DNA of 64,000 bases from Atherinomorus stipes (Eukaryota > Chordata > Actinopteri > Atheriniformes > Atherinidae). The stretch spans positions 248,001 to 312,000 of the forward strand of contig JALJCO010007818.1 in assembly GCA_023101725.1 (NCBI GenBank), given 5' to 3'. The notes beneath the pieces are model-generated. The model ran no database searches. It saw only the letters and a list, made by a program, of their open reading frames with translations, and was not told the origin of the DNA. The position numbers and the translations under genes are program-made. Positions 1 through 12,860 of this stretch are shown piece after piece (the stretch's first letter is position 1; every line of letters starts with the position of its first letter).

Positions 1-429
1 TGCAAGCTAGCGGGACGAGCTAGCTAGCATGTAGAGCCAGCTCTGAGCAGCAGGGGGGGGGGGGGGGACTCGTCAAGTCAGAGGAAATTTGCTAATGCGC
101 TGCTGGCAGAAGCAGAGTCCTGGAAAATGACACACGATGTGTGCTTTTGGCTTAAAAAGAAAAAGCGGATCAATAACATCTGTATGTATAGAATCATAGG
201 AAGCATGGCGTTTGGTGCCGGTTCAATCATTTAAGCAATCTGTATGAATGTCAGTGTGTAAAGGGCGATGAAGCGAGCCTGTGATGGACACCACTGGTTT
301 ACCGTCGCCATTCATCAACAGCTGATAGAACCTGAACATGAACAAGGGATTACTTTGGAGAAAACTTTGTCCAGCTCAACGATACAGCGCTACATTTACA
401 AACATCACTTCAAACTTTAATGTGCAGAA
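1..429. other. No feature recognised
   Basis: Non-coding, with a G homopolymer at about 52-67. Nothing else is recognised. Confidence 0.5.
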
Positions 430-790
430 AAAGAAGCTGTATGTTAACTTTGTCCAGAGCTCCATCAGTGGCGTTGACCTCTCTGGGCTCGGGGGCATCT
501 GGGATGCACATTGAAATGTGAACTGTGGTCAGACTGATCAGTATTCCATGTGTTTGTTGATAGAAATGGAGCAGCAACCAGTCCAAAAGCCTGCTTCTGT
601 CATGTAAGCGGTTGGATCAGAGTTCTGCAGAGATTTTTCACCTTCAGGACGTTCTCCAGGGACGTCCCTGCAGCTTTCAACAACACAATGCAAAACCAGA
701 TTATTCTGCATTACAGCAGCGTGGCTGAAGGAGAGGTTGGTGCTGGACCGGCCTGACTGCAGCCCTGACCTGTTCCCATACTGCTGAACA
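430..790 (+). pseudogene. Decayed Tc1/mariner transposase relic
   Basis: Frameshifted translation gives CELWSD near 520 and, from about 645, LQDVLQGRPCSFQQHNAKPD followed by a degraded WLRR-like and ALTCSHTEQ-like segment. These resemble the WSDE and FQQDNAKPH blocks that carry the first two catalytic aspartates of Tc1-type transposases. There is no intact frame and no terminal repeats were found. Confidence 0.45.
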
Positions 791-1697
791 AAGTAACAGC
801 TCCAACTCTGGATACCGTGTCTTCAGAGCGCTTTCACACTCTTCATTTCAGCATGGGCTGCACTCGCTGGTCTGTAACAGTAACTTGGAGAGCGCGTGCT
901 GTTACTACGTAAACATGCACTTATATTTGTTAAAAGCATTCAACAGCCACATGTGTGCCCTTCTTATACGGGGGGGGGTGTGGTGTGTGTGTGTGTGTGT
1001 GTTTTGGGCTCCATGCTGATGCACTATGGGGGTTTTTGGATGTCATTCACATCCAGCTGTTAGCCAAATCCAAGAAAAATAACAAGAAACACACACGCGT
1101 GTTGTGTTTAACTCTGTTTGTGCGTGTAACGGTGCATGTATATGCATGACAGAGAGGAGGGAACTTTCACTTTAATATATCAAGTAACCAAGGAGACTTG
1201 TGCCCTTGATCAATATTTGATTCTCTGCCACTCCAGCAGATTGTGTGTGTGTGTGTGTGTGTCCAGTGATTTTACTATAGAGGTTGTGGCTCAGGTCCAA
1301 CATGTGTGTCAGCACAGAGAACAGTAGCCGGCTGCAGTGATGGCTTACATTGATTTTCTTATTGCAGGAACGGCAGTTTGAGCCAAGGTGGCACCCGTAG
1401 CGCCCCTCTACAGGGGGCAAGGAGATGGCCGTGTTATTTTTAATATTCATGTTCCAGCTGCCTAAATGGATGTTTGTGTGGTGACACACAGCTGGAGGTG
1501 GAAAGCTGCCAGTCAGTACCGCCCCTAACCAAAGTGAGGCCCCAGGAGAAGGGTCCAGATGAGGCCCCCCACCCCGGGCCATGACATCCAGGTCACTGTC
1601 CAGAACCCTTAAAAATGTATGAGTGAATAGTTAAGGGTTTGGGCAATATGTAAAAAATTGAAAGGCCTTTGAAGATTTGACTGCAGTTTCTGATAAC
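791..1697. repeat. Non-coding with (GT)n microsatellites
   Basis: (GT)n at about 983-1002 and about 1242-1262. The open frames here are low-complexity and not supported as genes. Confidence 0.7.
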
Positions 1698-2247
1698 TTA
1701 AAGGTACAGTGTGTAAAAAAATCAAAGGTCAGTGGCAGAAATATGCCATATATAATTCAAAACTTTGTTTCTATTTATGTGTAATTGCTTCACCAGAACA
1801 AATGTTATGTGTTTTTTTTTTCTTAGAATGAGTCATTTATATCTACTTGTTGGGGGGGGGTGCACATACAGTGGCTTGCAAAAGTATTCATACCAATGAC
1901 CAAAACTCAATTGCTCAAAACAGAACAAAGCAAAAGTGAGTTTCACCTTTTTATATGAAAGGAAATGGCACAAACACAACAATCCATCACTGTTTTTGTT
2001 CGTAAGCGCTCTTTACTATGAATAGGTTGTATAAGTCTGTATTTCATTGTTGCAAAATTATTCACACCCTTGCACCAAAGATGTTATTTTGAGTCAAAAA
2101 TGATTGCACACTATAAACTATTGCCTCACAGTGTCACAGGGCGGTATTTAGTCCCAGGTGATTTGTATATCCTTGACTGCTCCCCATAATTAGTGCCCAA
2201 TAGTCACCTGTCCACAGTCATCCCATGCTTGTCAGCAGACAACAGTC

Positions 2248-3728
2248 ATGAAGTCCAAGGAGCTCTCAGAAGACCTCAGAAAAAAAGTTGTAGAGAAGCA
2301 TAGAGATGGGCAAAGCTATGTAGCCATCGCAAGTTCACTCAATGTGCCAAAAAGTACTGTTGCATCACTGGTCCAGAAGTGGAAGCGCCACAGTACCACT
2401 GTGAACCTCCAAAGAACAGGGCGCCCCTCCAAGATCACGGCAAAAGGCAAAAGGAAATTACTCAGGGAAGCCAGAGCAAACCCCTCCGTCACTCTTGAAT
2501 ACCTGAAGAAGTCTCTCCAGGGTGCTGGGACTAATCACAAGTCCACAATATCCCGCACTTTACACAAGGAAGGTCTCTATGGGCGTGTTGCAAAGAAGAA
2601 GCCATATCTGAAGAAACAACATCTCAAGGCTCGTTTGCAGTATGCCACCACACACGTAGGAACGTGTGATCTGGTCAGATGAAACCAAAATAGAACTTTT
2701 TGGCCTGAACGCCAAGAAGTATGTTTGGCGCAAAGCCAACACAGCTGATGATCCAGCTCATACCATCCCTACCGTGAAACATGGAGGTGGGAATATAATG
2801 CTATGGGGCTGTTTCTCTTCCTCCGGTCCTGGTGAGCTTGTCCGGTGTGCAAGGGATTATGAATAGTGCAAAATACATCAACATCCTGGAGGAAAACGTC
2901 TTCAAATCTGCAAAAAGCCTGAAGCTTGGGAGGAAGTTCACCTTTCAACAGGATCATGATTCAGATTCAGATTCAGATTCAGATTTATTTTCACCATTGT
3001 GTAATACACATAGGAATTTGTTTTGGCAAGAACAAGTGTGCGTTCCATCAGTCAGGCCATTTTCCACATATACCATGCAACCAAACACACAAAGACACCA
3101 TTCAAAAAATAAATAGAATTATATTAGCAGGTAAAATGCATTAGTGATCAGTCCAGTTGTGCAACACAATAGTCCATTTTTCTGGTACCCCTAAGGGTCT
3201 GGAGATAAAGGGAAACCAGCATCCGTTAGCAGCCTAGCTGCTGAGGGGAAAAAACTGCGTTTGTATCGCTCTGTCTTGGCCCCCAGATGCCGCATCCTTC
3301 TCCCAGAGGGGAGCAGGGTGAGGAGGCCGTGGCCAGGATGGGAGGGGTCGGCCATGATCTTTCTTGCCCTCCTCAACGCCCTTAAGTCATGCAGGGACTT
3401 GAGGGAGGGCAGGGGACGGCCGATCACCCTCTCTGCTCATGATCCAAAACATACGGCTCGAGTGACACAAGAATGGTTCAGGAAGAGGAAAGTGAAGGTT
3501 CTAGACTGGCCCAGTCAAAACCCAGATCTCAACCCAATAGAAAACCTGTGGAGGGATCTGAAGATTGCTGTCCACCGAAGGTCACCAAGTAACCTGACTC
3601 AGCTGGAGCAGTATTGCAAAGAGGAGTGGGCGAAACTGTCCAAGGACCATTGCACAAAACTCATTGCTGGCTATCCAAGGCGATTGGTAGCTGTTATTGC
3701 TGCCAAAGGAGCTGCAACCAAGTACTGA
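2248..3728 (+). pseudogene. Tc1 transposase, broken by two frameshifts and a LINE insertion
   Basis: Starts at MKSKELSEDLRKKVVEKHRD and carries the paired helix-turn-helix (SYVAIASSLNVPKSTVASLV; TGRPSKIT). Frame is lost near 2660, resumes as [11 protein letters not shown] (first catalytic Asp), is lost again near 2835, and continues to FTFQQDHD (second Asp) at about 2957. After the 0.48-kb LINE insert it resumes as PKHTARVTQEW and ends ...DLNPIENLWRDLK (catalytic Glu) ...GAATKY stop. The family is DD34E Tc1, normally about 340 residues. This copy cannot encode active enzyme. Confidence 0.93.
2959..3434 (-). mobile_element. 5'-truncated LINE (L2/CR1-like) inserted in Tc1 transposase
   Basis: Minus strand encodes the end of a reverse-transcriptase ORF (RPLPSLKSLHDLRALRRARK; LLPSGRRMRHLGAKTERYKR; SFFPSAARLL), then a 3' UTR, then a tail of repeated AATCTGA units. 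It is flanked by tcatgat on both sides, a 7-bp target duplication. Removing it restores the transposase reading through HDPKHTA. Truncation at the 5' end is usual for target-primed insertion. Confidence 0.88.
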
Positions 3729-4757
3729 TTGTGACTTAATGACTTAGTGTGAATACTTTTTCAACAATGACATACAAACTTGTGCAACCTATTCATAGTA
3801 AAGAGCGCTTACGAACAAGAACAGTGATGGATTGTTGAGTTTGTGCCATTTCCTTTCGTATAAAAAGGTGAAACCCACTTTTGCTTTGTTTTTTTCTGAG
3901 CAATTTAGTTTTGGTCATGGGTATGGATACTTTTGCAAGCCACTGTATGGAAGCTGCCATATTTGTTCTGCCAATTTTACTATGGTGTCCCTGAATGGAC
4001 CAAACAATGTGTGTGAGGTGAGAACTGTCTGAACTTTCAAACTGATGTACCAGCTTTGTTTAATGGGAGTAAGAGCAATGTTTGGGATCAGTAATGCCTT
4101 AAAAGACATTAAAGGATTTACTCGTAGTCCAGTCTATAGCTACACTTGAGACCACTGGATCCACTCACAGATGAAAACATCTTTACAGTATGTCTGGGCG
4201 ATATGGATGCTTTCATTCGCATCCGGAGGTTGTTTCGTCCGTTTGTATGTTCGTTGCAAGAGAGCTTTTGAATCCTGAGTGCTCCGGATGAAACGGAGCA
4301 ATACCACCGGAAATTGTTGTGGTAGTAGAGGGCATTTAAAAAGGTCAACAGTTTAAATTACTTTGACCACTTTTAAGTGGTCAGACATGACATCGCTACG
4401 AACACTTATTTTTTTCCTGCCTTCTCTAAAGTAGACGCAGCAAAACTACCTCCTCTACCGACGGCATGTTCGCGATTGTTGATGGCAGTAAATATAGACG
4501 CAACACTGCCCCCTAGAGGGTGTACGTACCAACATTCATTGCAACAATGAAACTGGACGGAGGTATGTGGGTCAGTAGCGAAGACAACATTTGGTACGGA
4601 CGGGCCGATTTCGTCCGTATCTGGAGGTATGAAGGAAGCTTATTGGCCACCATACATTCACAACAATGCTTGAAGGCATTTGAAAGACGACTTCTTTCCT
4701 TTCAAATACCCATCTTTACCACTAGATGTCAGTAATTCTTACATACTGTACCTTTAA

Positions 4758-4989
4758 AGGAACTTGAGGCAAGATTAAGGAATGAGACTCGCGAGTGCCG
4801 TGACTGGCGCTCCAGGTAACTGCAGCCACCAGCCAAGCCGCAAATCTCATATAACCATATATTTCCAACAGAAAATAAACATGGGTTCTTTCCCATTACC
4901 CATTCTGGTCTGATGCAGGATTCTAGTTGCACAACAGTTCTGGATCTTCGTTGCTGGGTTTTTGCTTTCATGATGCTCCAAATTTTTTC
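4758..4989. other. No gene recognised
   Basis: The cattctggtctgatgcagg segment near 4901 recurs at about 9027, suggesting an unclassified dispersed repeat. Confidence 0.4.
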
Positions 4990-6143
4990 TATAGACTAAT
5001 CTGGCCAAACGCCACCAGTAGACCATCCGCCATTGCCTGGGGAGCCTTTCTGTACATGTGTAATTAAAACAGATGAGAATCTTACTTTTTTTCTGAACAA
5101 AATGAGGCACCGCATAACGTTATTATGCTAGCTAATGCTAACAGAGACAGTTGTGGTGTTGCTGAGAGTTAATGACTAATCTGGGAGATATTGTGAAATA
5201 TAAACGTTATTTGCTCTGATCAGGGCAACGTTAAGACCAGAAAATAAAAACAGTTCAGTCGCAAACACAAACGGATCACGAAGACGGTGTCCTGCAGCCT
5301 TTAGTTTGGTCTGCAGGACATGTGAAGGCTACGTGAACTGTAGCTACAGTCCTTAAACAATGCCAAAATCCAACTATATGACAAAATAGAAAAGTAACGA
5401 CCTTTGAAAGAGTTTGATTTTTTTAAACTTTAATAAGTAATCACGAGATGTGCGTGTTATTCCAGTGTGGCTTGTAATTAAAGCAAAAGCCAGTTTCCAG
5501 AGATGAATAATAGTTTAAATTAATGATCTGATGAAATGAAATGAAATAAAAAATACTGTATTTATCCCAGAAGGGAAATTCTACATTGTAAAAAAAGCTA
5601 ACTCTTTTTTTTTTCTTTTTTCTGTCTTATTTCTTTTTTGTTTGATTTTTTGTTTTAAACAATATAATTAATCAATCAATCAATAAAATGTCAGAATACT
5701 TTAGAGATCTCCAGATAACATACCTATAGTTTGTCATTACACACTCAGAAAAATAAGTACCAGATTGTACTTTTACGGGTACAATGGCTTGTCACTGGGG
5801 TGGTACCCTTAAAGGTACTGCTGGTGTACCCCTAACAGTGGGTATTCTGTGCTTTGGAACATAAATGTACCTTTCAGGCTCCTGAAAAGGCACATGTAGG
5901 TGTCTTGAGGTCCACTTATTACAGGGTACATAAATTCAAATTGTACCTTGAGGGACAGAAATGTACTCGTGCTGTCACACTATTTCTGACAGTGTACATT
6001 AGACAACTGTCCAACGTGGTGAATCCAGATATTCACGCTGCTTTCGATGTTGGCAGATACGAGGTAATTGGGACTCGTTCCCCAAGCAATGGCGGCGCTG
6101 CAAGATGGCGCAACACACAGACCGCTTGTCAGATTAGTCTATA
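4990..6143. repeat. Long dispersed DNA element, copy 1
   Basis: Terminal inverted repeats begin atagactaatctg and include the CCGCCATTGC block near both ends (about 5026 and, reversed, about 6090). The body matches 50244-51258 over most of its length (for example gctagctaatgctaacagag). No coding capacity is seen, so it is probably a non-autonomous DNA transposon. Confidence 0.7.
5740..5998. mobile_element. MITE nested in the long dispersed element
   Basis: Ends acactcagaaaaataagtac and, reversed, acactgtcagaaatagtg. It is rich in GTACC-type words and absent from the same place in the second copy of the host repeat near 51110. It is the same general family as 18167-18749. Confidence 0.6.
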
Positions 6144-8212
6144 GGTGAAAGGTCTGGACTGCAGGCAGGCCAGTTCAGCACCCAGACTCTTCTCCTGTTT
6201 TGTGATAGATGCTGTATGTGGTTCAGCATGGTCTAACATAAATAAATATTTTTTATAAAATGGTCAAATGCCTCAGTTTCAACATCCGATATGATGAAAG
6301 TGAAACTTCCCTTATTGTACTAATAGTTTTTCCTTTCATCCCTTTCATGTTTATGTTCTGCTGGGAATAAAATGTGGGTCTGTTAGATTTGCAGATTTGT
6401 TTGTTTTTTGCACAGCGTTCCGGTTTACCCTGAACTTGGGTTGTACAACAGGAAAAAAAAGTCTCGTCACATGCTGTCAGAATTTTCCACCGAGTAAAAG
6501 CACAATGAGTCGACGGTGTTAGATTAAATGAATCCTCTTTGATGCACTCTGGGCATCTGCCTTCTCCGGACACTGAGATAAGACATGGCAAAGCTTTCGT
6601 TCCAGCAGTACTGCTGCCACTAAAGTCAAAGGACTTGCTGGGTTGCCAAAGTCATCAGATTTCCAAAGCCACTGGGAGCAGTTTTAAAGAATAATGCCGT
6701 ACCCAGTTCGAGTTCCTCTCCGCCCACTGAAAGCCGGCGAGGCTGGAGAATGGAGCAGCCCGGAAGAAGGAGCTGTGTGGATCTTTCCTTCGGCTGTGAG
6801 ATTAATTTGTGAAGTTATCTGCATGAATTCATTCCCCTGAAAGAACTTTGCTCGTTTTCCTCCAGGATAACATGGAGATCAAACTGAAAGAAACCCGCTT
6901 TCAGAGCAGCAGAAACGAGGGGTCGAACTGCAGATGCGTATCCTGTAAATCAGACTTTACTGCTGCTGGGACCGTGCAGGCCAACGCTTTATTAACACCA
7001 TTTATTTTTATACTTTTGTTAGTCGGATCAAGTCTCAATCGTCCGTTTTCATCTTTCTTTCTTCTCTCTTCGCCCTCTTCCTGCTTATCCATCATTCATT
7101 TATGCTTTTCTTTTCTCTACTTTGTGAACTCCCTTTATCTTCTGCATTTCTTCTCCTTTCCTTCAGACTCATCTTTCGCTCGTCTCGTTTTCTCCACACC
7201 TCTGACCTCTCCTGCTTCTCACCACTCAGCTCTCTTCACTTCCTTCTTGGTCAGCAATCCATCACGTCTTCCCCTCCGCCGTCTCTGCTGGGGATTTTCT
7301 GAAGTGGAAGTGTTCTCTCCATCCATCTGAGTCCCTTTTTTTCTGAGTTATTACTCTCTAATCATCAGTGAGCTCAGGGCCAGGCCACAACACATTTTTT
7401 CCTCTCTTTTTTTTTTTCTTTTTTTTTTTACACACTTTGCAGGTTTGGATGAAAAGAGAAAACTTTTCATCTCGTCATCATCTTTGCGAAGGATTTTGTT
7501 CCTGAGGGTGCTGCAGGAGTTTGACCTCGTCTGCAAAAAAAAAAAAAAAAAAAAAAGATTTTTGAAGTTGAAGTGACAATCAGTGTTTATTTTTACTTAA
7601 TTTATACTTTAGCAATCCATATATGTAATAAAGAATTTAATTGTCACTCTTCTGTGTCACATTAATTGTTTGAAGTAAGCCCCAACATGTAGGTAAACTT
7701 ATACAAGCCCAGTTCAAGAAACATTGAGGGATGTTGTGGACAATGTACAGATGTGGGCATGAAAATGTTCCTCCTTTTTCTGCCAGAAGCGGTGCAGTGG
7801 TAGTGCACTATTACTGCACTATCACTGGCTGAACGATTTGTCCTGCGAATACGTCATCACGCACGGTGTCCAAACTTGGCGTGTGGAAATGTCCTTGTTC
7901 CGGGCCTTGTCCTTGTTTCGTTTCCCCTGGGCACACAGGAGTTTCTCTGTGCGATTGAATTAGCAGACAAGTCGCTGGTAAGTGGCTGTCAGTCGGCAGA
8001 AAGGGGAACTTTTTCATGCCCGCATCTGTAAATAAAAACAGAATGCTATTATTCATTAAATCTATTGAAACCATATTTTATTTCCAGTAGAACATAATCA
8101 ACATATCAGATGTTGAAACTGAGACATTTTACCATTTCATGGAAAATATGAGCTCATCTTGAATCGGATGGCAGCAACACATCTGTAAAAAGTAGTTACA
8201 GAGTGACGTTTA
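6144..8212. other. Non-coding, pyrimidine-rich stretch
   Basis: Strong C/T bias at about 7040-7440 and poly-A at about 7533-7555. The open frames here are composition artefacts. No exon is supported. Confidence 0.5.
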
Positions 8213-8700
8213 CATTAGGTGCTTTCGGACTGTAGGAACCTTTTGGAGTTCCTATAAAATTTTTGGGAACCGGGCTGTTTTTTGCGCATTCGGACATATC
8301 GGAACGAGGGACCTCAGACCTCAGTTCCTATTAGCTTTTTAGCTCCTACTCTGAGGCAGGGTCTTTTCTGGGTTCCTTAGGAACTGAAATACGTAGATGT
8401 TTGGTGATTGGTAGAACTGGCAAGCCGCATCCCTTACGTGAGCTCCGTTTCTTCCAGCCCTGCCATATTATAATTGCTTTGAGTAAAAGAGACAAGAAAC
8501 CTCAGTTTTGTATCAGATATGCTGGGGCATAAATTTGTCACTGTCGCAACAATTACGTCACACATGGTCCCTAACAACATCCTCCCTCATGTGCGAACGC
8601 ACACTGAAGGCGAAGAGTAGTTCTTATAACTAAACTCGAAAGGCGTAGTTATAGGAACTGCGTTCTTAGAACCTCTCTGTCCAAATGTGCCCATTGTGTA
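8213..8700. mobile_element. Probable MITE
   Basis: Imperfect terminal inverted repeats: attaggtgctttcggac with gtaggaacc on the left, and reversed aatgggcacatttggac with gaggttc on the right. No coding potential. Confidence 0.5.
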
Positions 8701-9164
8701 GCATCCCCTCCCCTTTTAAAGGAAGGGTAGGGGATCCTAGGGGGGCGGGGTGAGAGACGAACGGCCTTCAAGTTTAATAGACATATCATTCAATCAATAA
8801 GCATGGGCCGTTCAAGAGAATTGGATTGGGTTTTTTCAGTCCTGTACGTTCCACAGGTGACTAAATTATTATAATATTTTGTGTCAGAGCATTTAATTAA
8901 TTGTCTGCAATCGGGATGTGAAGTAGATTTTAAGCAATATAGTCAAAAATGCTCCTGGAAAACATCATCCACCCTGCCTTTAACAACTGTCTGTAAACTG
9001 GGAAGTGAGGAGACCAGTGTTGTCCCATTCTGGTCTGATGCAGGATTCTAGCTGCTCAACAGTCACCAAACACACAATGAACAAGGTAAAAGATGGATTT
9101 TAGACCAGTGTTTGATTCTGGTTCTCAGGACCCTCTGCCCTGCATGCCTAAAGCCAGGTACACA

Positions 9165-9680
9165 TAACATAAAAGACGGGGCAGCCTCTCTATAAGGCAT
9201 TATCTGCAGCAAAAACTCCTTCATTTCATCAATGCTTTAAGTAGACTGAACAAATGAACGAGTACTCGTTTGTCACAGTATTGTCCTGTGACTTCAGAAT
9301 TAACTCTTCGGTAGTTATTGGAAGGTTTTCTCAACACTTTACAGGCCACATGCCCCAATGGGCGTGCGTCGCAGTACAGCTGAGAGAGCAGCGGGCTACC
9401 CAGACACCAACAAACCACAATCCGTGAAACTCTGAACTTGCAGGACAATAGTACTCGTTTGTTTGTTCATTCAACTTAAAGTATTGGTGAAAGAAAGGAG
9501 CTGTCCTGCAGATAATGCCTTATAGAGACTGCCCCGTCTTTCACGTTATATGGATGTACGCCAAAGGGCGACTCAACATAATATCAAAGGAGTCAAAGTG
9601 ATGCAGAAATTTTACCTGTGAGTAAATGCACGTATAAACTCCTAGAAATAAGGTCCAGGTTGAAATAAAAGAAAGTTATC
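9165..9680. repeat. Fold-back repeat
   Basis: Left arm (agacggggcagcctctctat, then aaggcattatctgca) reappears inverted at about 9510-9540. The family also contributes to 12841-13220, 19430-19710, 29101-29538 and 41232-41691. Confidence 0.65.
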
Positions 9681-10021
9681 CTTTAACAGCAAGTCAGAGT
9701 GTCTTAGCTTTAAACCGTCTATCTTCATTCATTCCTGTTCACTTCAGACTAGCTCAGTTAGCAAGATGGCGACGGTGGGGAAACGCCCAACTGGCTTCAC
9801 TTTCAGCTCTTCAGACATAACCGGATACTACGTCCATTTTTCTTACAGTCTTTGGATTAAACACGTTCATTTTCTATGATTACTCTTAACTCACCTCAAA
9901 CCACAGGGAGTTCAAACACGATGATGTTTGCAAACATCCAACAATCAGACCTCTGCTGATTTTGATCTTAAGGGGGAGATCGGGACAAAAATTGGCCTAA
10001 TTTTTTTCCTGTTGTCTGTAC

Positions 10022-10936
10022 TAGGGATGGGCATTTGCAAACATCTTTTTGATTGATCGTCTGGAGAATTAACGATCAATTATCGATTTAAACATTAAGA
10101 AATGCATATTTTAAAAATGATTACAGTTACCACAGGCAGACTGTTTTTTTTTTTTTTTTTCTAAAATACGTATTTATTTCAGCTCTACAGCCACAATCGT
10201 CTTCTCGGCGAGAAGGTCGGCAGTGGTGGCGCATGATGGTGAGGTAGCTCTCTGCTGTTAAAGCGGCCCAACAGTCTGTTGTTATGGCAACGCTAGCTGC
10301 TTTGGCAAACTTGTTTAGCAGCTCCTACTTTCACTTCTGGTGTTTCAATGAGCCTGGTAACGGTGCACCGTGAAAGAAACTGATAGACTGGTTCGAGTAA
10401 ATTCATCAAATCTGGGAAACCTCTACCATCTACGACACTTAAGGGCAACATATCCACTAAAATCATTTTACAGATTCCCTCCGTTATTTTGTCTGCCTGC
10501 TTTGCATCACAGCTCCTCCGGCTTCAGATTGAGGCAACTGTGGGTTGAACGGAGGATTCATTACCTTTAAGCTGGGTCGAGTTGTTTTTATAAAATGCGT
10601 TGCAGTATTTACATGTGAGGAGTCATTTTCTAACGTAAAATGGTCCCACACCAGACTTGGCCGAGCTCGCTTCATGTTTAGACGAGCCTTCTTTCAGCTG
10701 CTGTGACGGGGAAGACGGCAGTTCGCAGGCGGCTTTCTGTGCTGTCATTAGGCGATATCGCCCCCCCTGGTAGGATATTTTATTACTGCCACATAGTGAC
10801 ATTTATTACATAGCTTCAAGACGTACACGACATGAATGAACTCTGTTTTATAACACCGTCAGATGATAGAAAATAATTATGTGATCGAAAAAATTAATGA
10901 TCAATTATCGATCATTGATTAATTGTCCCATTCCTA
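10022..10936. mobile_element. hAT transposon, non-autonomous, with 8-bp target duplication
   Basis: Ends TAGGGATGGGCAT and, reversed, TAGGAATGGGACA. It is flanked on both sides by GTCTGTAC (10014-10021 and 10937-10944), a perfect 8-bp duplication as expected for hAT. Repeated CGATCAATTATCGAT words lie near both ends. Confidence 0.9.
10484..10675 (-). pseudogene. hAT transposase N-terminal remnant
   Basis: Inside the hAT element, the minus strand reads MKRARPSLVWDHFTLENDSS. This resembles the opening of a BED zinc finger (VWDHF) in hAT transposases, but the following cysteine and histidine ligands are lost. It supports descent from an autonomous hAT. Confidence 0.5.
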
Positions 10937-10944
10937 GTCTGTAC

Positions 10945-12729
10945 CCGCCTTTAGATGTGTTCCTACTCCATCACCTGATTCAAATTAATGAACTTCTTCA
11001 TTAAGTTGTTTGCAAGCCTGTTAATGAGCCGTTCCTTTGACTCGGGTGTGAAGGGTTACCCCGGAGACGTGCAGGCCAGTGAAACACCGTTTCAGACGAC
11101 AGCTTTTTCTGTTTCCTCCTCCCATCTTTGTTTTGGTGTGGGGAATCATTCTGCTGGGGAAGCTGACATCCACATTTCATCCAGCCAGCAGGTGGTGGTC
11201 ATGATGCTGTCATGATTGTACCGAACCGTCCAGTAAACAAGCTGAGCTGCAGCTGTGATTGGACCTCTGTTTAATAAACAACCTCACACCATCAATTCAA
11301 AGACAGTTTTCACTCTTCTTGTTAAACTTATCTGCTTCTCTGCCTACATTTCCTCCTCTGTCTCATCTTTTCACTCCTTCTGTTTTCTGTCTCTGGGTTT
11401 CTCCATCCCTCCTCTCCCCCTCCTCCTCCTCTCTTGTTCATTTGTTGTGCTGCTGAATTTGAGCAGCACTCACATCAGTCAGCGTAATGATGTCATGCTG
11501 GAAAGCCACTTTTTTTTTTTCTTTTACACTGATGAAAAGAAAACTTGTTTAAAATGAAGGATGCATCATGGGTAGAGTTAGCACTGCTTGTGTATTGTGT
11601 AACAATGTAATATGGTCTGTTTGTCCTCTAGGGTCAGGGTACCCGTATGTTGTGGAGGTTCCGGCCCGGGACTTTTTCTCTGGTAAACAAACAAACAAAC
11701 AAATCGCATCATTCCCAGTCCTCCCCGCCAGCCCCCACCCAGCTCTGCAGTACTACAGCTACTCCATCATTAATCTTTACTAAGTGTCGCTGCATCGTTC
11801 TCATGCTAAAGAGCCTCGCCTCCCCATGTATTAACGCCGCCATCATTTCAGTAAATCACACGCTTGGCCTCCGCAGGTTCAACCAGGTGTTTGTCTCAGG
11901 GCAGGAAAAAAAGCCTGGTGAGTGTGTAGTTTGTGAGTTAGAACCCTAAAACACATAAAAGCACACACACTGAGCTTCCTGCTTATTAATCAGCAGCCAA
12001 CATGGAAAACATGTCTGTGTGTAGATTGTTGTCATTCTGCTGTCTCAGTGAGAAAGACTAACTCCAGCAGCCTCGGTTCAGCCAGCCTTCAGCCATAATG
12101 GAAAGCAATAAAGAGCTCTGGATGTCTTAATGTAGTTGCGTGTGTGTGAGTGTGAGAGAGAGAGATAGGGAGAGAGAGAGAGAGAGAGAAGAGATGAATA
12201 ATTGTGATCAGGCAGTGCAAGCTGCAGACAGCTATGATGATCAATGTCTCTTTTTCTGCCGTTTAATAACATGAAAATGTAACATTAACACACACATGCA
12301 TGAGCAGGAGGCTGCGTGTATCTGTTATTCACTGGCTATGTGTGTGTGTGTGTGTGTGTGTTTCTGCACTGTGCATTCACCTACAGTACAACTTTGCATG
12401 TATTTGTATGTGTATATATGTTGTGTATCTAACTGCTGGAGATGAAGGATGACAGGTGTTCATGAAAAGGTTTCCGATGGTTACAAAAGTGTAAATCAGC
12501 ACACTTGTATGTCTGCAGAGGACTGCAGAACGGAAGTGCTGAGTCTGCAATGGCCGAGCATGGTGTGTGTATGAGTGTGAGAGAGAGAGATACAAGGAGA
12601 ACCTGTGTGTGTTGGGGTGGGGTGAGATAGAGGTAAACTAAAGCAATATAGAGATGAGGAGATGTGAATGGCTAAAAATGAAGTCGTTTCTGATTGGCTG
12701 AATTGTGTCCCGATATTCCTGAAGAACTA
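10945..12729. other. Mostly unassigned non-coding DNA
   Basis: CT-rich at 11320-11440, (AAAC)n at about 11683-11702, (GT)(GA)n at about 12140-12190 and (GT)n at about 12340-12361. Only the weak exon candidates listed separately stand out. Confidence 0.5.
11631..11918 (+). other. Weak candidate exon pair
   Basis: Two short stretches have plausible splice borders: cctctag|...CTCTG|gtaaac (about 11631-11682), with one frame reading YPYVVEVPARDFFS, and ccgcag|...GCCTG|gtgagt (about 11876-11918). They are unusually GC-balanced. No family is recognised and the frames cannot be fixed, so they may be non-coding RNA exons or chance. Confidence 0.15.
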
Positions 12730-12860
12730 CACTGCAAAAGCTCGAATCTTACCAAGTATATTTTTCTTATTTCTAGTCAAAATATCTCATCGCACTCAAA
12801 ATAAGACAAAGTTATATAAAGAGAAACATTTCAGTAAGATAAAGGAACGTGTTTTAATGG
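12730..12860. repeat. Fragment of CACTGCAAAA-type DNA element
   Basis: cactgcaaaagctcgaatctt and following sequence match one end of the elements at 14923 and 60579. Only one end is present. Confidence 0.6.

Larger units (their letters stand above)
1869..3945 (+). mobile_element. Tc1-like transposon with ~200-bp terminal inverted repeats
   Basis: The ends CAGTGGCTTGCAAAAGTAT (left) and its complement (right) are flanked by TA, the Tc1 target. The inverted repeats extend about 199 bp (1869-2067 and 3747-3945) at roughly 90% identity by eye. A broken transposase lies between them, with a LINE inserted in it. Confidence 0.92.
1698..4757. mobile_element. TTAA-flanked DNA element hosting a Tc1 insertion
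   Basis: The left end reads TTAAAGGTACAGTGTGTAA and the right end, reversed, TTAAAGGTACAGTATGTAA. The outer TTAA at both ends fits a TTAA target duplication of piggyBac type. The interior left of 1868 and right of 3948 has no coding potential, so the element was short and non-autonomous before the Tc1 copy landed in it. It also has a CpG-rich internal part at 4180-4640. Confidence 0.7.

Noticed and set aside
1172..1582. 136-codon minus-strand open frame
   Set aside because: Contains a HTHTHT stretch translated from a microsatellite; no family resemblance.
6848..7330. 160-codon plus-strand open frame
   Set aside because: Lies in a pyrimidine-rich tract; the translation is Ser/Phe/Leu-rich with no domain and no splice or promoter context.
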